A stretch of DNA of 64,000 bases from NCBI RefSeq assembly GCF_014646095.1, contig NZ_BMMU01000007.1, positions 76,722 to 140,721 of the forward strand, given 5' to 3'. This document shows, in pieces, positions 9,219-18,506 of this stretch; positions within the stretch are counted from its first letter, which is position 1; every line of letters begins with the position of its first letter. The notes under the pieces are model-generated. The model was not told the origin of the DNA and made no database searches. It saw nothing but the letters and a program-made list of their open reading frames with translations. The stretch is from Streptomyces lacrimifluminis (lineage in GTDB: Bacteria; Actinomycetota; Actinomycetes; Streptomycetales; Streptomycetaceae). The position numbers and the translations under genes were made by a program.

Positions 9219-11342
9219 ATCCAGGCCTTCGGACTGACCAGCAACCCGCGCAAGGAGCTCCCGCCCGCCGTCGACGACGTCTCCTTCGAGGCGCGCGCGG
9301 GCTGCGTCACCACGCTCCTCGGCACCCCAGGCGCCGGCAAGACAACGGTGCTCAGGCTCATGCTCGAACTCCAACAGGGCCGGGGGACCACCTACTTCAG
9401 AGGCCGCCCACTGCACCGCATCGCCCATCCGTCACGCGAGGTCGGCGTTCTCCTGGGGGATGTGCCGGGGCACCCCGCGCGCACCGTCCGCGGCCAACTC
9501 CGCATGCTGTGCGCGGCGGCAGGCGTCCCGGTGCGCCGTGCCGACGAGGTCCTCGAGGTCGTCGGCCTCGTCAGCCTGCGCGACGAACGCCTGGGCGCAC
9601 TGTCCCGCGGCATGGACCGTCGGCTCGGCCTGGCCTGCGCTCTGCTGGCGGACCCGCACACCCTCGTGCTCGACGCGCTCACCGACGGTATGTCCGCCCG
9701 TGAACGCCATTGGCTGCACGGCATGCTGCGTGCCCACGCGGCCCAGGGCGGCACCGTCCTGTGCACCACCGCCGACCCCAAGGAGGCAGCCCGCACCGCC
9801 GACCGGATCATCACCCTGGAGCAGGGACGGCTTGTCGCCGACCAGGAAGCCGCGGACTTCTCCCGCACCAGACTGCGCCCCCGTGTCGCCGTGCGCAGCC
9901 CGCACGCCGCCCGTCTCGCGGCCCTGCTGACCAAAGAGGCCCGGACGGCACAGCGCTCCGTGGAGGTCGTACGTGAGGCCGGCAATCGGCTCTCCGTGTA
10001 CGGCAGTACCTGCGCGGACATCGGCGAGACCGCGTTCCGGCACGGCATCCTCGTACACCAACTCGCCGACGAGGTCGGTGACATGGGTCCCGGAGCAGAC
10101 TCGACCCGCGAGGAGGAGACGTCGGCATGCCGAGAGACGCGGACACTCGGCGAGGCCCGTGTGGCTGGTGGGTCATTGGTGCTCGGTGAGGTCGGAGCAA
10201 CCGGTATGACCGGAGAGGCCGACGGCACAGCAGTACGGAAGGCTGCCGGGGCCGTGGCCGCGTCCGAGGACGCCGACCTGCCTCAGGGTTCTGCCATCCC
10301 TCTGGGCCCTTCCGCATCGCACGGCTCTGCCGGGCAGAGCCTTCACACAGCCACCGTGCCGTCGACCGAGGCCACCTCGGCAATCTCTCTCCCCGAGCCG
10401 AACGTGCCCACCGGCCGACTGCCGACAGTCACTCGGGTCTCCGAGTCGACAGCCGGCCGTGCCTCAGCGGCGTCCGCGCCCACGGGCCCCCAGAGCGCCC
10501 GACCGTGCTCCTCCGGCGTCCTCACCTCCGACAGCCTGCCCCCGCTCCCGCCTCCCATCTCTGTTCGACCCGCTCCGAGTCCACTGCGTCCCCTCCGGTA
10601 CGAGCTGCGCCGGGCCGGCGGTGTCGGCACCGGGTTTCTCACCGGGGCCGCCGTGCTCGTCTCGTCCGCACTCGTCGCCGTACTCCTGGCTCGCGTCGGC
10701 CACACCCCACAGCACCGCCTGCTGGCCGCCTGGCCGCAGGAGCTGCCGCTGCCGCCGGCGGCACTCGGCGCCGGGCTGCTGGGCGCCATCGCCTTCGGCG
10801 ACGAGTTCCGCCACCCCGCGCTGGCGGTCGACCGCGGCACCGTGCCCCGCCGACTGGGGCTGCTCATGGCCAAGCTCGTCGTCGCCGCGGCCACCGGGCT
10901 GCTGCTGGCCTTCCTCACCGTGGGCTGCGACGCGGAAGTGCTCTACCTCGTCTACGGTCGGGAGCTGGCGCGAGTTCCCGCGGACTGGCTCATGCTGAGC
11001 GCGAGTTGGGTCGGCCTTGTGATCGGCTGCGCGTGGGCCGGGGTGCTGGCGGCGGGCATCTTCCGCTCCACCACCGCGGGGCTCGCGGCGGTGCTCGCCG
11101 TACCGGTCCTCGTGGTGCCCCTCGTACAGAAGGTCCTGGAGGGATCGTCCGTGCGGAGCGCGGCCGGTTTCTCCGTGCGCCTTCGGGAGCTGTTCCTGGC
11201 GGAGTGGCCCTTCGGCGGTGAACGGTATCTGGCTGCCGGAGCGCGGGTGATCGCCCAACCCGTCGGTGGCGCGCTGACGTTGTCGCTGGCTGCTCTGCTC
11301 TGTGCGTATCTGCTCACGACCCTGCGAAGCAGGGTCCGATGA
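9216..11342 (+). CDS. ABC ATPase-permease fusion with degenerate catalytic motifs
   Basis: A 708-residue protein. The N-terminal 200 residues are an ABC ATPase domain with Walker A GTPGAGKTT. The signature reads LSRGM, the Walker B segment reads LVLDALTDG (Ala where the catalytic Glu normally follows Asp), and the switch-histidine region reads CTTAD (no His). Residues about 290-450 are a low-complexity linker. The last 240 residues hold about six membrane segments, for example VLVSSALVAVLLA, LVVAAATGLLLAFLTVG and GLAAVLAVPVLVVPLV. ATP binding is plausible, but hydrolysis is doubtful unless unusual. The substrate is unknown. It lies upstream of the FadR-type regulator and hrdB. Confidence 0.75.
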   Translation: MIQAFGLTSNPRKELPPAVDDVSFEARAGCVTTLLGTPGAGKTTVLRLMLELQQGRGTTYFRGRPLHRIAHPSREVGVLLGDVPGHPARTVRGQLRMLCAAAGVPVRRADEVLEVVGLVSLRDERLGALSRGMDRRLGLACALLADPHTLVLDALTDGMSARERHWLHGMLRAHAAQGGTVLCTTADPKEAARTADRIITLEQGRLVADQEAADFSRTRLRPRVAVRSPHAARLAALLTKEARTAQRSVEVVREAGNRLSVYGSTCADIGETAFRHGILVHQLADEVGDMGPGADSTREEETSACRETRTLGEARVAGGSLVLGEVGATGMTGEADGTAVRKAAGAVAASEDADLPQGSAIPLGPSASHGSAGQSLHTATVPSTEATSAISLPEPNVPTGRLPTVTRVSESTAGRASAASAPTGPQSARPCSSGVLTSDSLPPLPPPISVRPAPSPLRPLRYELRRAGGVGTGFLTGAAVLVSSALVAVLLARVGHTPQHRLLAAWPQELPLPPAALGAGLLGAIAFGDEFRHPALAVDRGTVPRRLGLLMAKLVVAAATGLLLAFLTVGCDAEVLYLVYGRELARVPADWLMLSASWVGLVIGCAWAGVLAAGIFRSTTAGLAAVLAVPVLVVPLVQKVLEGSSVRSAAGFSVRLRELFLAEWPFGGERYLAAGARVIAQPVGGALTLSLAALLCAYLLTTLRSRVR

Positions 11343-11504
11343 CGATCGTCCGGGCCCTTCCCGTCCTGCCCTGCGCACAACTCCCCGGAGAACGCCCGTT
11401 TCTTTCCGATAAGGCGTCAATTGCGACGAGGCGAGCGATCACCCTTTCGTGTGCTTTTCACCAAAGACCTCAAGGGAGTTGAAGACGGAGCCGACAAAGG
11501 ATCC

Positions 11505-12392
11505 GTGAGTACCCTTGCGCACACCATGATGACCGCCGCCCGCTCCGCAGACTCCGGTCTCGTCGGCCCGGGCGGGCTCGACCGCTACCCCTACGCCGAG
11601 GCCCCCGGCGTCGACCGGGTGGGAGTGCCCTCCTGGGATGCCGCGGACCCGGAACTCGGCCGTGTCGGCCGCCGCAGCGCGGGCAGCCGCGGCCGCGGCC
11701 TGCACGGTCAACTCGTCCAGCAGCTTGGCCAGATGATCGTCGCCGGCGACCTTGGCGCGGACCGCCCCCTCGTGCCCGAGGAGATCGGCCAGCGTTTCGA
11801 GGTCTCCCGCACCGTAGTCCGTGAATCGCTCCGGGTGCTGGAGGCCAAGGGCCTGGTGAGCGCCCGGCCGAACGTGGGCACGCGCGTGCGTCCCGTCAGC
11901 GACTGGAACCTCCTCGACCCCGACATCATCGAGTGGCGCGCCTTCGGGCCACAGCGTGACAACCAGCGCCGCGAGCTCAGCGAACTGCGCTGGACGATCG
12001 AGCCGCTCGCCGCCCGCCTCGCCGCCGGGCACGGACGCGAGGACGTCCAGCAGCGGCTCGTCGACATGGTCGAGATCATGGGCCACGCCATGAGTCAGGG
12101 TGACGGGGTGACCTTCTCGCGCGCCGACGCCGAGTACCACTCGCTGCTCATCCAGCTCGCCGGCAACCGCATGCTGGAGCACCTCTCCGGGATCGTGTCC
12201 GCCGCCCTTCAGGTGTCCGGCGGTCCGATCACCGGTTGTGACCGGCCCACCGAGGCGTCCTTGGCGCACCATGCCCGGATCGTCGAGGCGCTCGGTGCGG
12301 GCGACGGTGCGGGGGCGGAGGCGGCCATGCGGCAGCTCCTCATGGTGCACCCCGAGGTGGAGCGCGTGGTCCCGGCCCCGCGCGAGCACTGA
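11505..12392 (+). CDS. FadR-type GntR-family transcriptional regulator
   Basis: A 295-residue regulator starting at GTG 11505, preceded by AAAGGA. After a 60-residue head, residues about 65-125 form the winged helix-turn-helix (LVPEEIGQRFEVSRTVVRES, then LRVLEAKGLVSARPNVGTRV). Residues about 140-275 are the helical FCD ligand domain, with the metal-binding pattern D-x-x-x-H (DAEYHSLL) and a later His in LAHHARIVEAL. FadR-type regulators bind small acids such as gluconate, lactate or acyl-CoA; the ligand here is unknown. A long hairpin terminator follows directly, isolating it from hrdB. Confidence 0.85.
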   Translation: MSTLAHTMMTAARSADSGLVGPGGLDRYPYAEAPGVDRVGVPSWDAADPELGRVGRRSAGSRGRGLHGQLVQQLGQMIVAGDLGADRPLVPEEIGQRFEVSRTVVRESLRVLEAKGLVSARPNVGTRVRPVSDWNLLDPDIIEWRAFGPQRDNQRRELSELRWTIEPLAARLAAGHGREDVQQRLVDMVEIMGHAMSQGDGVTFSRADAEYHSLLIQLAGNRMLEHLSGIVSAALQVSGGPITGCDRPTEASLAHHARIVEALGAGDGAGAEAAMRQLLMVHPEVERVVPAPREH

Positions 12393-12461
12393 CCGCGCGC
12401 CGAGGGCGGCGCGATCGGAGGCAGTGTCGCCCTCCGGAATCATCGCTCGGCTCGCGAACCG

Positions 12462-12514
12462 TCACTGCCGGGCCCCGTCGGATCCCGAGAGGGGGCGGCG
12501 GGGCCCGGCAGTGA
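12462..12514 (+). terminator. Terminator hairpin after the FadR-type gene
   Basis: A perfect 16-base stem pairs TCACTGCCGGGCCCCG (12462-12477) with CGGGGCCCGGCAGTGA (12499-12514) across a 21-base loop. It lies 70 bases past the stop codon and before the hrdB promoter region. Confidence 0.75.
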
Positions 12515-12715
12515 GACGGGACGACCGAGCGGTGAGTGGAGCGAGGAAGAGGCGGCCGATCGCCCTGAAGCGTCCATCATGGTGGTGACTGCCGCTGCCG
12601 ATGGGGGCGCGGATCGGTCCGGACCGGCCTGGTCGCCGCCACACCTGACCACCTCTAGTCACATTTGACCGCTTCTGGGCATTTAGGGGTGTGACTCGGG
12701 CCACGCAGATTGGGC

Positions 12716-12742
12716 GTAACGCTTGCGGAGGCAGCGCGATGA
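12716..12742 (+). promoter_or_regulatory. Candidate ECF-type promoter of hrdB
   Basis: GTAAC (12716-12720), a 16-base spacer, then CGATGA (12737-12742) has the AAC core and CGA-type -10 expected of ECF sigma factors. In Streptomyces the ECF factor ShbA is known to drive hrdB transcription, so this is a good candidate for that site. Transcription would start near 12750, giving a leader of about 155 bases before GTG 12907. The assignment rests on motif shape only. Confidence 0.5.
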
Positions 12743-12906
12743 CCTAAGAGGTGACAGCCGCGGAGGGAATACGGGCGCCGTTCAGGGCGCTGTGCATCTT
12801 CCCGGCCCCCGCCCGCGCCGTCGGCCCATCCCCAGTCGGCGGTCGTCGGCTCCTGTCCGTAGTGGACGGGGCCGGAAGCCGTTTTCCAACGTTCGAGAGG
12901 TTGTTC

Positions 12907-14442
12907 GTGTCGGCCAGCACATCCCGTACGCTCCCGCCGGAGATCGCCGAGTCCGTCTCTGTCATGGCGCTCATCGAGCGGGGAAAGGCTGAGGGGCAGA
13001 TCGCCGGCGACGACGTGCGTCGGGCCTTCGAAGCTGACCAGATTCCGGCCACTCAGTGGAAGAACGTACTGCGCAGCCTCAACCAGATCCTCGAGGAAGA
13101 GGGTGTGACGCTGATGGTCAGTGCCGCGGAGCCAAAGCGCACCCGAAAGAGCGTCGCAGCGAAGAGCCCGGCCAAGCGCACCGCCACCAAGACGGTCGCG
13201 GCGAAGGCGGTGACCACGAAGAAGGCCACCGCCACCGCCACCCCGACGGCCCCCTCCGCCGACCCCTCCGTCGACGACGAGGCGCCTGCGAAGAAGGCCG
13301 CCGCCAAGAAGACGACGACTGCCAAGAAGGCTGTCGCCAAGAAGACCGTCGCCAAGAAGACGGCGGCCAAGAAGACGGCCGCCGGCAAGGACGACGCCGA
13401 GGCCGTCGAGGACGAAGCACTCGAGGACGTCAAGCCCGGTGAAGAGGAAGAGGAGGGGGCCGAGAACAAGGGCTTCGTCCTCTCCGACGACGACGAGGAC
13501 GACGCGCCGGCCCAGCAGGTCGCCGTGGCCGGTGCCACCGCCGACCCGGTCAAGGACTACCTCAAGCAGATCGGCAAGGTCCCGCTGCTCAACGCCGAGC
13601 AGGAGGTCGAGCTCGCCAAGCGCATCGAGGCCGGTCTGTTCGCCGAGGACAAGCTGGCGAACGCCGACAAGCTCGCCCCGAAGCTCAAGCGCGAGCTGGA
13701 GATCATCGCCGAGGACGGCCGCCGCGCCAAGAACCACCTCCTGGAGGCCAACCTCCGTCTGGTGGTCTCCCTGGCCAAGCGTTACACCGGTCGCGGCATG
13801 CTCTTCCTGGACCTCATCCAGGAGGGCAACCTCGGTCTGATCCGCGCGGTGGAGAAGTTCGACTACACCAAGGGCTACAAGTTCTCCACGTACGCCACCT
13901 GGTGGATCCGTCAGGCGATCACCCGCGCGATGGCCGACCAGGCCCGCACCATCCGTATCCCGGTGCACATGGTCGAGGTCATCAACAAGCTGGCGCGCGT
14001 GCAGCGCCAGATGCTCCAGGACCTGGGCCGCGAGCCCACTCCGGAGGAGCTGGCCAAGGAACTCGACATGACCCCGGAGAAGGTCATCGAGGTCCAGAAG
14101 TACGGCCGCGAGCCGATCTCCCTCCACACCCCCCTGGGTGAGGACGGCGACAGCGAGTTCGGTGACCTCATCGAGGACTCCGAGGCGGTCGTCCCGGCCG
14201 ACGCGGTCAGCTTCACGCTTCTTCAGGAGCAGCTGCACTCGGTCCTCGACACGCTCTCCGAGCGCGAGGCGGGCGTCGTCTCCATGCGCTTCGGTCTCAC
14301 CGACGGTCAGCCGAAGACCCTCGACGAGATCGGCAAGGTGTACGGCGTCACCCGCGAGCGCATCCGCCAGATCGAGTCCAAGACCATGTCGAAGCTGCGC
14401 CACCCGTCGCGTTCCCAGGTGCTGCGCGACTACCTCGACTAG
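12907..14442 (+). CDS. hrdB: Principal RNA polymerase sigma factor HrdB
   Basis: A 511-residue sigma-70 factor, the essential housekeeping sigma of Streptomyces. The GTG at 12907 follows GAGAGG and gives the known HrdB start [15 protein letters not shown]. Residues 1-75 form region 1.1. Residues about 80-200 are a Lys/Ala-rich then acidic spacer with tandem AAKK repeats. From about 213, regions 1.2 to 4.2 follow: [13 protein letters not shown] (2.3-2.4), [20 protein letters not shown] (3.2) and [20 protein letters not shown] (4.2). It has its own promoter region and a strong terminator, so it is monocistronic. The sequence is essentially that of other Streptomyces HrdB proteins after residue 200. 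Confidence 0.98.
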   Translation: MSASTSRTLPPEIAESVSVMALIERGKAEGQIAGDDVRRAFEADQIPATQWKNVLRSLNQILEEEGVTLMVSAAEPKRTRKSVAAKSPAKRTATKTVAAKAVTTKKATATATPTAPSADPSVDDEAPAKKAAAKKTTTAKKAVAKKTVAKKTAAKKTAAGKDDAEAVEDEALEDVKPGEEEEEGAENKGFVLSDDDEDDAPAQQVAVAGATADPVKDYLKQIGKVPLLNAEQEVELAKRIEAGLFAEDKLANADKLAPKLKRELEIIAEDGRRAKNHLLEANLRLVVSLAKRYTGRGMLFLDLIQEGNLGLIRAVEKFDYTKGYKFSTYATWWIRQAITRAMADQARTIRIPVHMVEVINKLARVQRQMLQDLGREPTPEELAKELDMTPEKVIEVQKYGREPISLHTPLGEDGDSEFGDLIEDSEAVVPADAVSFTLLQEQLHSVLDTLSEREAGVVSMRFGLTDGQPKTLDEIGKVYGVTRERIRQIESKTMSKLRHPSRSQVLRDYLD

Positions 14443-14460
14443 GTCGCGGTCGTACGACAC

Positions 14461-14498
14461 CGAAGGCCCGGCCTCCCGCAGGGGAAGCCGGGCCTTCG
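14461..14498 (+). terminator. Terminator of hrdB
   Basis: A perfect 12-base stem pairs CGAAGGCCCGGC (14461-14472) with GCCGGGCCTTCG (14487-14498) over a 14-base loop, starting 18 bases after the hrdB stop. Confidence 0.85.
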
Positions 14499-14624
14499 TG
14501 CTGAGCGGGCGCGGGTCGTCGCACCGGCGTACGCGGAGTGCGGCCGGGCGCGTGCGGAGCGAGGTGCTCCCCTCCGCGGCGTCCCTCGTTCGTGGCGCGA
14601 GCGTGCGGGGCGGAGCCTCTTGGA

Positions 14625-14658
14625 TCACTCTGGGTTTCTCGTGATCACCCCAGAGTGA
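14625..14658 (+). promoter_or_regulatory. Inverted repeat ending at the protease ribosome-binding site
   Basis: TCACTCTGGG (14625-14634) pairs perfectly with CCCAGAGTGA (14649-14658) around a 14-base loop. The second arm runs directly into the GAGGAG ribosome site of the protease gene (start 14668). It could be an operator or an RNA hairpin that limits translation. Confidence 0.5.
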
Positions 14659-14667
14659 GGAGCACGC

Positions 14668-15522
14668 ATGCGCCATCCCTTTGTCCGGGCCCTGTCCCGG
14701 TCGCTGGCCCTGGCGACCGCGGCGGCCGTGATACCGCTGGCGTCCGCCGCCCCCGTGGCTGCCGACGGCGTGGTCGTCGGTGGGTTCCCTGTCGATGTGT
14801 CCGAGGGTCCGTGGACGGTGGCGCTGTCCAGCCGTGACCGGTTCGGGGGTACGCGCGCCGGGCAGTTCTGCGGTGGCGTGGCCGTCGGCCGGACCACCGT
14901 ACTGACCGCGGCTCACTGCATGGGCGCAGACGTCTTGGGGACACCCCCCAACCGTGCAAGGGACTTGAAGGTCATCACCGGACGTACGGACCTGACGTCG
15001 GCCCAGGGCAAGGAGATCGCCGTACGCGACACCTGGGTCAATCCGGGCTACGACAAGATCAGCAACGCCGGGGACTTCGCCGTGCTCATCCTCGCCGAGG
15101 CGCTTCCGGAGGGCTCGGTCATCGGGATGGCGGCTGCAGGCGACCCGGCCTACCAGCCCGGTACGAGTGCCACGGTCTACGGCTGGGGCGACATCACGGG
15201 AGGCGGCGACTACGCGCGCAGTCTGCGGGCCGCACGGGTGCAGGTGCTGTCCGACGCGCTCTGTGAGCGGACCTACCCGGGCAGCGCCGACGGAAAGTAC
15301 CGGGCCGACAGCATGCTGTGTGCCGGCGAGGCCGCAGGGGGGCCGGACGCCTGCCAAGGGGACAGCGGAGGGCCGCTGATCGCTCAGGGCCGACTGGTCG
15401 GGCTCGTGTCCTGGGGGAGCGGCTGTGGACGGCCCGGCAGTCCGGGCGTCTACACGCGCGTCTCGGACGCCGTACGGACGTTGGGGTGGGGTTCCGCCGT
15501 CGCTGCCGGGAGCGACGGCTGA
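14668..15522 (+). CDS. Secreted trypsin-like serine protease (S1 family)
   Basis: A 284-residue precursor. Residues 1-32 are a Sec signal peptide (basic start, hydrophobic core, cleavage likely after APVAA or nearby). The mature enzyme begins near VVVGGFPV, the usual trypsin N-terminus. The catalytic triad is visible as TAAHC (His), NAGDFAVLIL (Asp) and DACQGDSGGPL (Ser). The Asp six residues before the Ser predicts trypsin-like cleavage after Lys/Arg. Six cysteines fit disulfides. There is no pro-peptide longer than a few residues. An inverted repeat touches its ribosome site, and a bidirectional terminator follows. Confidence 0.93.
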   Translation: MRHPFVRALSRSLALATAAAVIPLASAAPVAADGVVVGGFPVDVSEGPWTVALSSRDRFGGTRAGQFCGGVAVGRTTVLTAAHCMGADVLGTPPNRARDLKVITGRTDLTSAQGKEIAVRDTWVNPGYDKISNAGDFAVLILAEALPEGSVIGMAAAGDPAYQPGTSATVYGWGDITGGGDYARSLRAARVQVLSDALCERTYPGSADGKYRADSMLCAGEAAGGPDACQGDSGGPLIAQGRLVGLVSWGSGCGRPGSPGVYTRVSDAVRTLGWGSAVAAGSDG

Positions 15523-15610
15523 GGGCGTGTGGGTGGCGACCTGAGGGGGCTTCTGGAGTTGTGCCCCGACGTGATGGGCGCCTGATGGCCGCTGAGCGGC
15601 TTGAGTGAAG

Positions 15611-15645
15611 CGGGCGGCCACTCCTGGGATAGGAGTGGCCGCCCG
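15611..15645. terminator. Bidirectional terminator between convergent genes
   Basis: A perfect 15-base stem, CGGGCGGCCACTCCT (15611-15625) with AGGAGTGGCCGCCCG (15631-15645), has a 5-base loop. It lies between the protease gene and the leftward DUF7455 gene and can serve both. Confidence 0.85.
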
Positions 15646-15691
15646 AATCAACCGACCTGTGCCGGGGCTGGCTCGTCGTCGACGCGCAGTA

Positions 15692-15922
15692 TCAGCGTTC
15701 CTCTTCGTTGGAGCTGGCCGGAACGGTCGTCAGTCGCTCCGTCTCGTCCTGTATCTCAGCGGCGATCTTCTTGAGTTCCGGCTCGAACTTGCGACCGTGG
15801 TGGGCGCAGAAGAGCAGTTCTCCGCCGCTCGCCAAGACAACGCGAAGGTATGCCTGGGCGCCGCAGCGGTCGCAGCGATCAGCGGCCGTCAGCGGGCTCG
15901 CGGGGGTCAGAACAGTAGTCAC
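15692..15922 (-). CDS. DUF7455 small zinc-ribbon-like protein
   Basis: A 76-residue protein read leftward from GTG 15922, preceded by GAAGAGGCG. It contains CDRCGAQAYLRVVLASGGEL followed by LFCAHHGRKF, a CxxC...CxxH arrangement that suggests one zinc ion. The C-terminal 25 residues are an acidic helix. The family is a conserved actinobacterial small protein of unknown function, usually found beside the sigma factor and topoisomerase genes as here. Its own promoter must lie in the 450-base gap shared with parE. Confidence 0.85.
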   Translation of the reverse strand: MTTVLTPASPLTAADRCDRCGAQAYLRVVLASGGELLFCAHHGRKFEPELKKIAAEIQDETERLTTVPASSNEEER

Positions 15923-16372
15923 GTCGCCTCTTCTCTAGCTCGACGAGCTGTCGTACCAGGGTCAACATCCAACCAGGCCGAAAACGTTCCCGCTCGTGGC
16001 CCTTCCTTGAAAAAATCTTTTCGAGGCGGCTGTCTGATTCCGGTTGGCGGCGAATGTGCCGTATTGCGTGTCTATGTGTCTGTACGGGTTCGCGCTGTCT
16101 GTCGTCTGTAGGGGGTGTGGGTCCTCCGGCTGGGTTGCCGGTTGTTCATGAGGACGTGCCCGGAGCCTAAATGGTTCATGCCTGGAAGGGAACGTGATAT
16201 GTACTTCACTCCATCGAGGGATCGAACAAGCATGCGACTCTGGATTAGTGTGAGTTTCGCCGAGGGTGGTGTTACATCGGCTCTACCAGGCCTCGGTACC
16301 CTCTGAGCGGCGACCGAAGCCACGCCCTTACCCATCAGGGCGCCAATTGAAATTCAGCGAGGAGCGAACCGC
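15923..16372. other. Divergent promoter region for the DUF7455 gene and parE
   Basis: No gene is seen in these 450 bases, which are less GC-rich than the surroundings. A weak parE promoter candidate is TTACAT (16272-16277) with TACCCT (16297-16302), a 19-base spacer. No long repeat is present. Confidence 0.4.
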
Positions 16373-18493
16373 GTGACCGCCGATACGTCCGTGCCGTCCA
16401 CAGCGCTGCTGGCAGGAGCAGACCGGGACGGTTCCAACTACACCGCGCGGCACCTGCTCGTCCTCGAAGGGCTCGAGGCCGTGCGAAAGCGCCCGGGCAT
16501 GTACATCGGGTCCACCGACAGCCGTGGCCTGATGCACTGTCTCTGGGAGATCATCGACAACTCCGTGGACGAGGCTCTCGGGGGCTACTGCGACCACATC
16601 GACGTCATCCTGCACGACGACGGCTCCGTCGAGGTGCGGGACAACGGCCGCGGCATCCCTGTGGACGTCGAGCCCAAAACCGGCCTCTCCGGTGTCGAGG
16701 TCGTCATGACCAAGCTGCACGCCGGCGGGAAGTTCGGCGGCGGCTCGTACGCAGCCTCCGGTGGCCTGCACGGGGTGGGCGCGTCCGTGGTGAACGCGCT
16801 CTCGGCGCGCCTGGACGTCGAGGTCGACCGCGGGGGGAGCGTCCATGCGATCAGCTTCCGACGGGGCGTGCCCGGCTCCTTCTCCGACGTGGGCCCGGAC
16901 GCCACGTTCGAGATGGGCGGCCTGCGCAAGACCAAGCGGATCCCCAAGACCCGCACCGGTACGCGAGTGCGGTACTGGGCCGACCGCCAGATCTTCCTCA
17001 AGGACGCCAAGCTCTCCCTGGAGAACCTCCATCAGCGTGCTCGGCAGACCGCGTTCCTGGTGCCGGGCCTCACCATCGTCGTCCGTGACGAGGTAGGGCT
17101 CGGCGAGGGCGGCAGCAAGGGCGAGGAGTCCTTCCGCTTCGACGGAGGCATCAGCGAGTTCTGCGAGTACCTGGCCACCGACAAGCCGGTCTGCGACGTC
17201 CTCCGCTTCTCCGGGCAGGGATCCTTCAAGGAGACGGTCCCGGTCCTCGACGACCACGGGCAGATGACCCCCACCGAGGTCACCCGCGAGCTGGGTGTCG
17301 ACGTGGCGCTGCGCTGGGGGACGGGTTACGACGTGACCCTCAAGTCGTTCGTGAACATCATCGCCACGCCCAAGGGCGGCACCCATATGGCGGGATTCGA
17401 ACAGGCCGTCGCGAAGACGATGAACGAGGTGCTGCGCACCAAGAAGCTGCTGCGCGTGGCCGAGGACGACATCGTCAAGGACGACGCCCTGGAGGGCCTC
17501 ACCGCGGTCGTCACCGTGCGTCTCGCCGAGCCGCAGTTCGAGGGGCAGACCAAGGAGATCCTCGGCACCTCGGCCGCCCGCCGCATTGTCAACACCGTGA
17601 TCAGCAAGGAACTCAAGGCGTTCCTGACCTCCACCAAGCGGGATGCCGCCGCGCAGGCCCGTGTGGTCATGGAGAAGGCTGTGGCTGCGGCGCGTACGCG
17701 CATCGCGGCCCGTCAGCACAAGGACGCGCAGCGCCGCAAGACCGCACTGGAATCCTCCTCCCTGCCCGCCAAGCTCGCCGACTGCCGCAGCGACGACGTC
17801 GACCGCAGCGAGCTCTTCATCGTCGAGGGCGACTCCGCGCTCGGTACGGCCAAGCTCGCCCGGAACTCGGAGTTCCAGGCACTGCTGCCGATCCGCGGCA
17901 AGATCCTCAACGTCCAGAAGTCGTCCGTGACCGACATGCTGAAGAACGCCGAGTGCGGCGCGATCATCCAGGTCATAGGGGCCGGATCAGGCCGTACGTT
18001 CGATATCGACGCGGCCCGCTACGGCAAGATCATCATGATGACCGATGCCGACGTCGACGGTTCCCACATCCGCACCCTGCTTCTCACCCTGTTCCACCGC
18101 TACATGCGGCCCATGGTCGAAGCGGGCCGGGTGTTCGCCGCGGTGCCGCCGCTGCATCGCATCGAGCTCATCCAGCCGAAGAAGGGCCAGGACAAGTACG
18201 TCTACACGTACTCGGACCGTGAGCTGCGCGAGAAGCTTCTGGAGTTCCAGAGCAAGGGCGTCCGCTTCAAGGACTCGATCCAGCGTTACAAGGGCCTCGG
18301 CGAGATGGACGCCGACCAGCTGGCCGAGACCACTATGGACCCGCGCCACCGCACCCTGCGCCGGATCAACCTGTCCGACCTGGACTCCGCCGAACAGGTC
18401 TTCGATCTTCTGATGGGCAACGACGTCGCTCCTCGCAAGGAGTTCATCTCCAGCTCGGCGGCAACGCTGGACAGGTCGCGCATCGACGCGTAA
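16373..18493 (+). CDS. parE: DNA topoisomerase IV subunit B (type IIA, GyrB/ParE family)
   Basis: A 706-residue ATPase subunit starting at GTG 16373, preceded by GAGGAG. The GHKL ATPase contains DNSVDEALGGYC, DNGRGIPVDVEPKTGLS and GGLHGVGASVVNAL. A transducer domain follows. The TOPRIM domain has VEGDSALG and DADVDGSHIRTLLL. The end is the usual QRYKGLGEMDADQLAETTMDP segment. With the ParC subunit encoded at 31849-34305 it should form topoisomerase IV, which decatenates and relaxes DNA. The lack of a long insertion and the pairing with parC favour ParE over GyrB. A terminator follows 13 bases after the stop. Confidence 0.92.
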   Translation: MTADTSVPSTALLAGADRDGSNYTARHLLVLEGLEAVRKRPGMYIGSTDSRGLMHCLWEIIDNSVDEALGGYCDHIDVILHDDGSVEVRDNGRGIPVDVEPKTGLSGVEVVMTKLHAGGKFGGGSYAASGGLHGVGASVVNALSARLDVEVDRGGSVHAISFRRGVPGSFSDVGPDATFEMGGLRKTKRIPKTRTGTRVRYWADRQIFLKDAKLSLENLHQRARQTAFLVPGLTIVVRDEVGLGEGGSKGEESFRFDGGISEFCEYLATDKPVCDVLRFSGQGSFKETVPVLDDHGQMTPTEVTRELGVDVALRWGTGYDVTLKSFVNIIATPKGGTHMAGFEQAVAKTMNEVLRTKKLLRVAEDDIVKDDALEGLTAVVTVRLAEPQFEGQTKEILGTSAARRIVNTVISKELKAFLTSTKRDAAAQARVVMEKAVAAARTRIAARQHKDAQRRKTALESSSLPAKLADCRSDDVDRSELFIVEGDSALGTAKLARNSEFQALLPIRGKILNVQKSSVTDMLKNAECGAIIQVIGAGSGRTFDIDAARYGKIIMMTDADVDGSHIRTLLLTLFHRYMRPMVEAGRVFAAVPPLHRIELIQPKKGQDKYVYTYSDRELREKLLEFQSKGVRFKDSIQRYKGLGEMDADQLAETTMDPRHRTLRRINLSDLDSAEQVFDLLMGNDVAPRKEFISSSAATLDRSRIDA

Positions 18494-18506
18494 TCGTCCG
18501 GGTTTC

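Noticed and set aside
12765..12791. GGGAAT as a possible SigR -35 element for hrdB
   Set aside because: The expected GTT at 18 bases is GCT, so the match is too weak to claim, although SigR control of hrdB is known in S. coelicolor.
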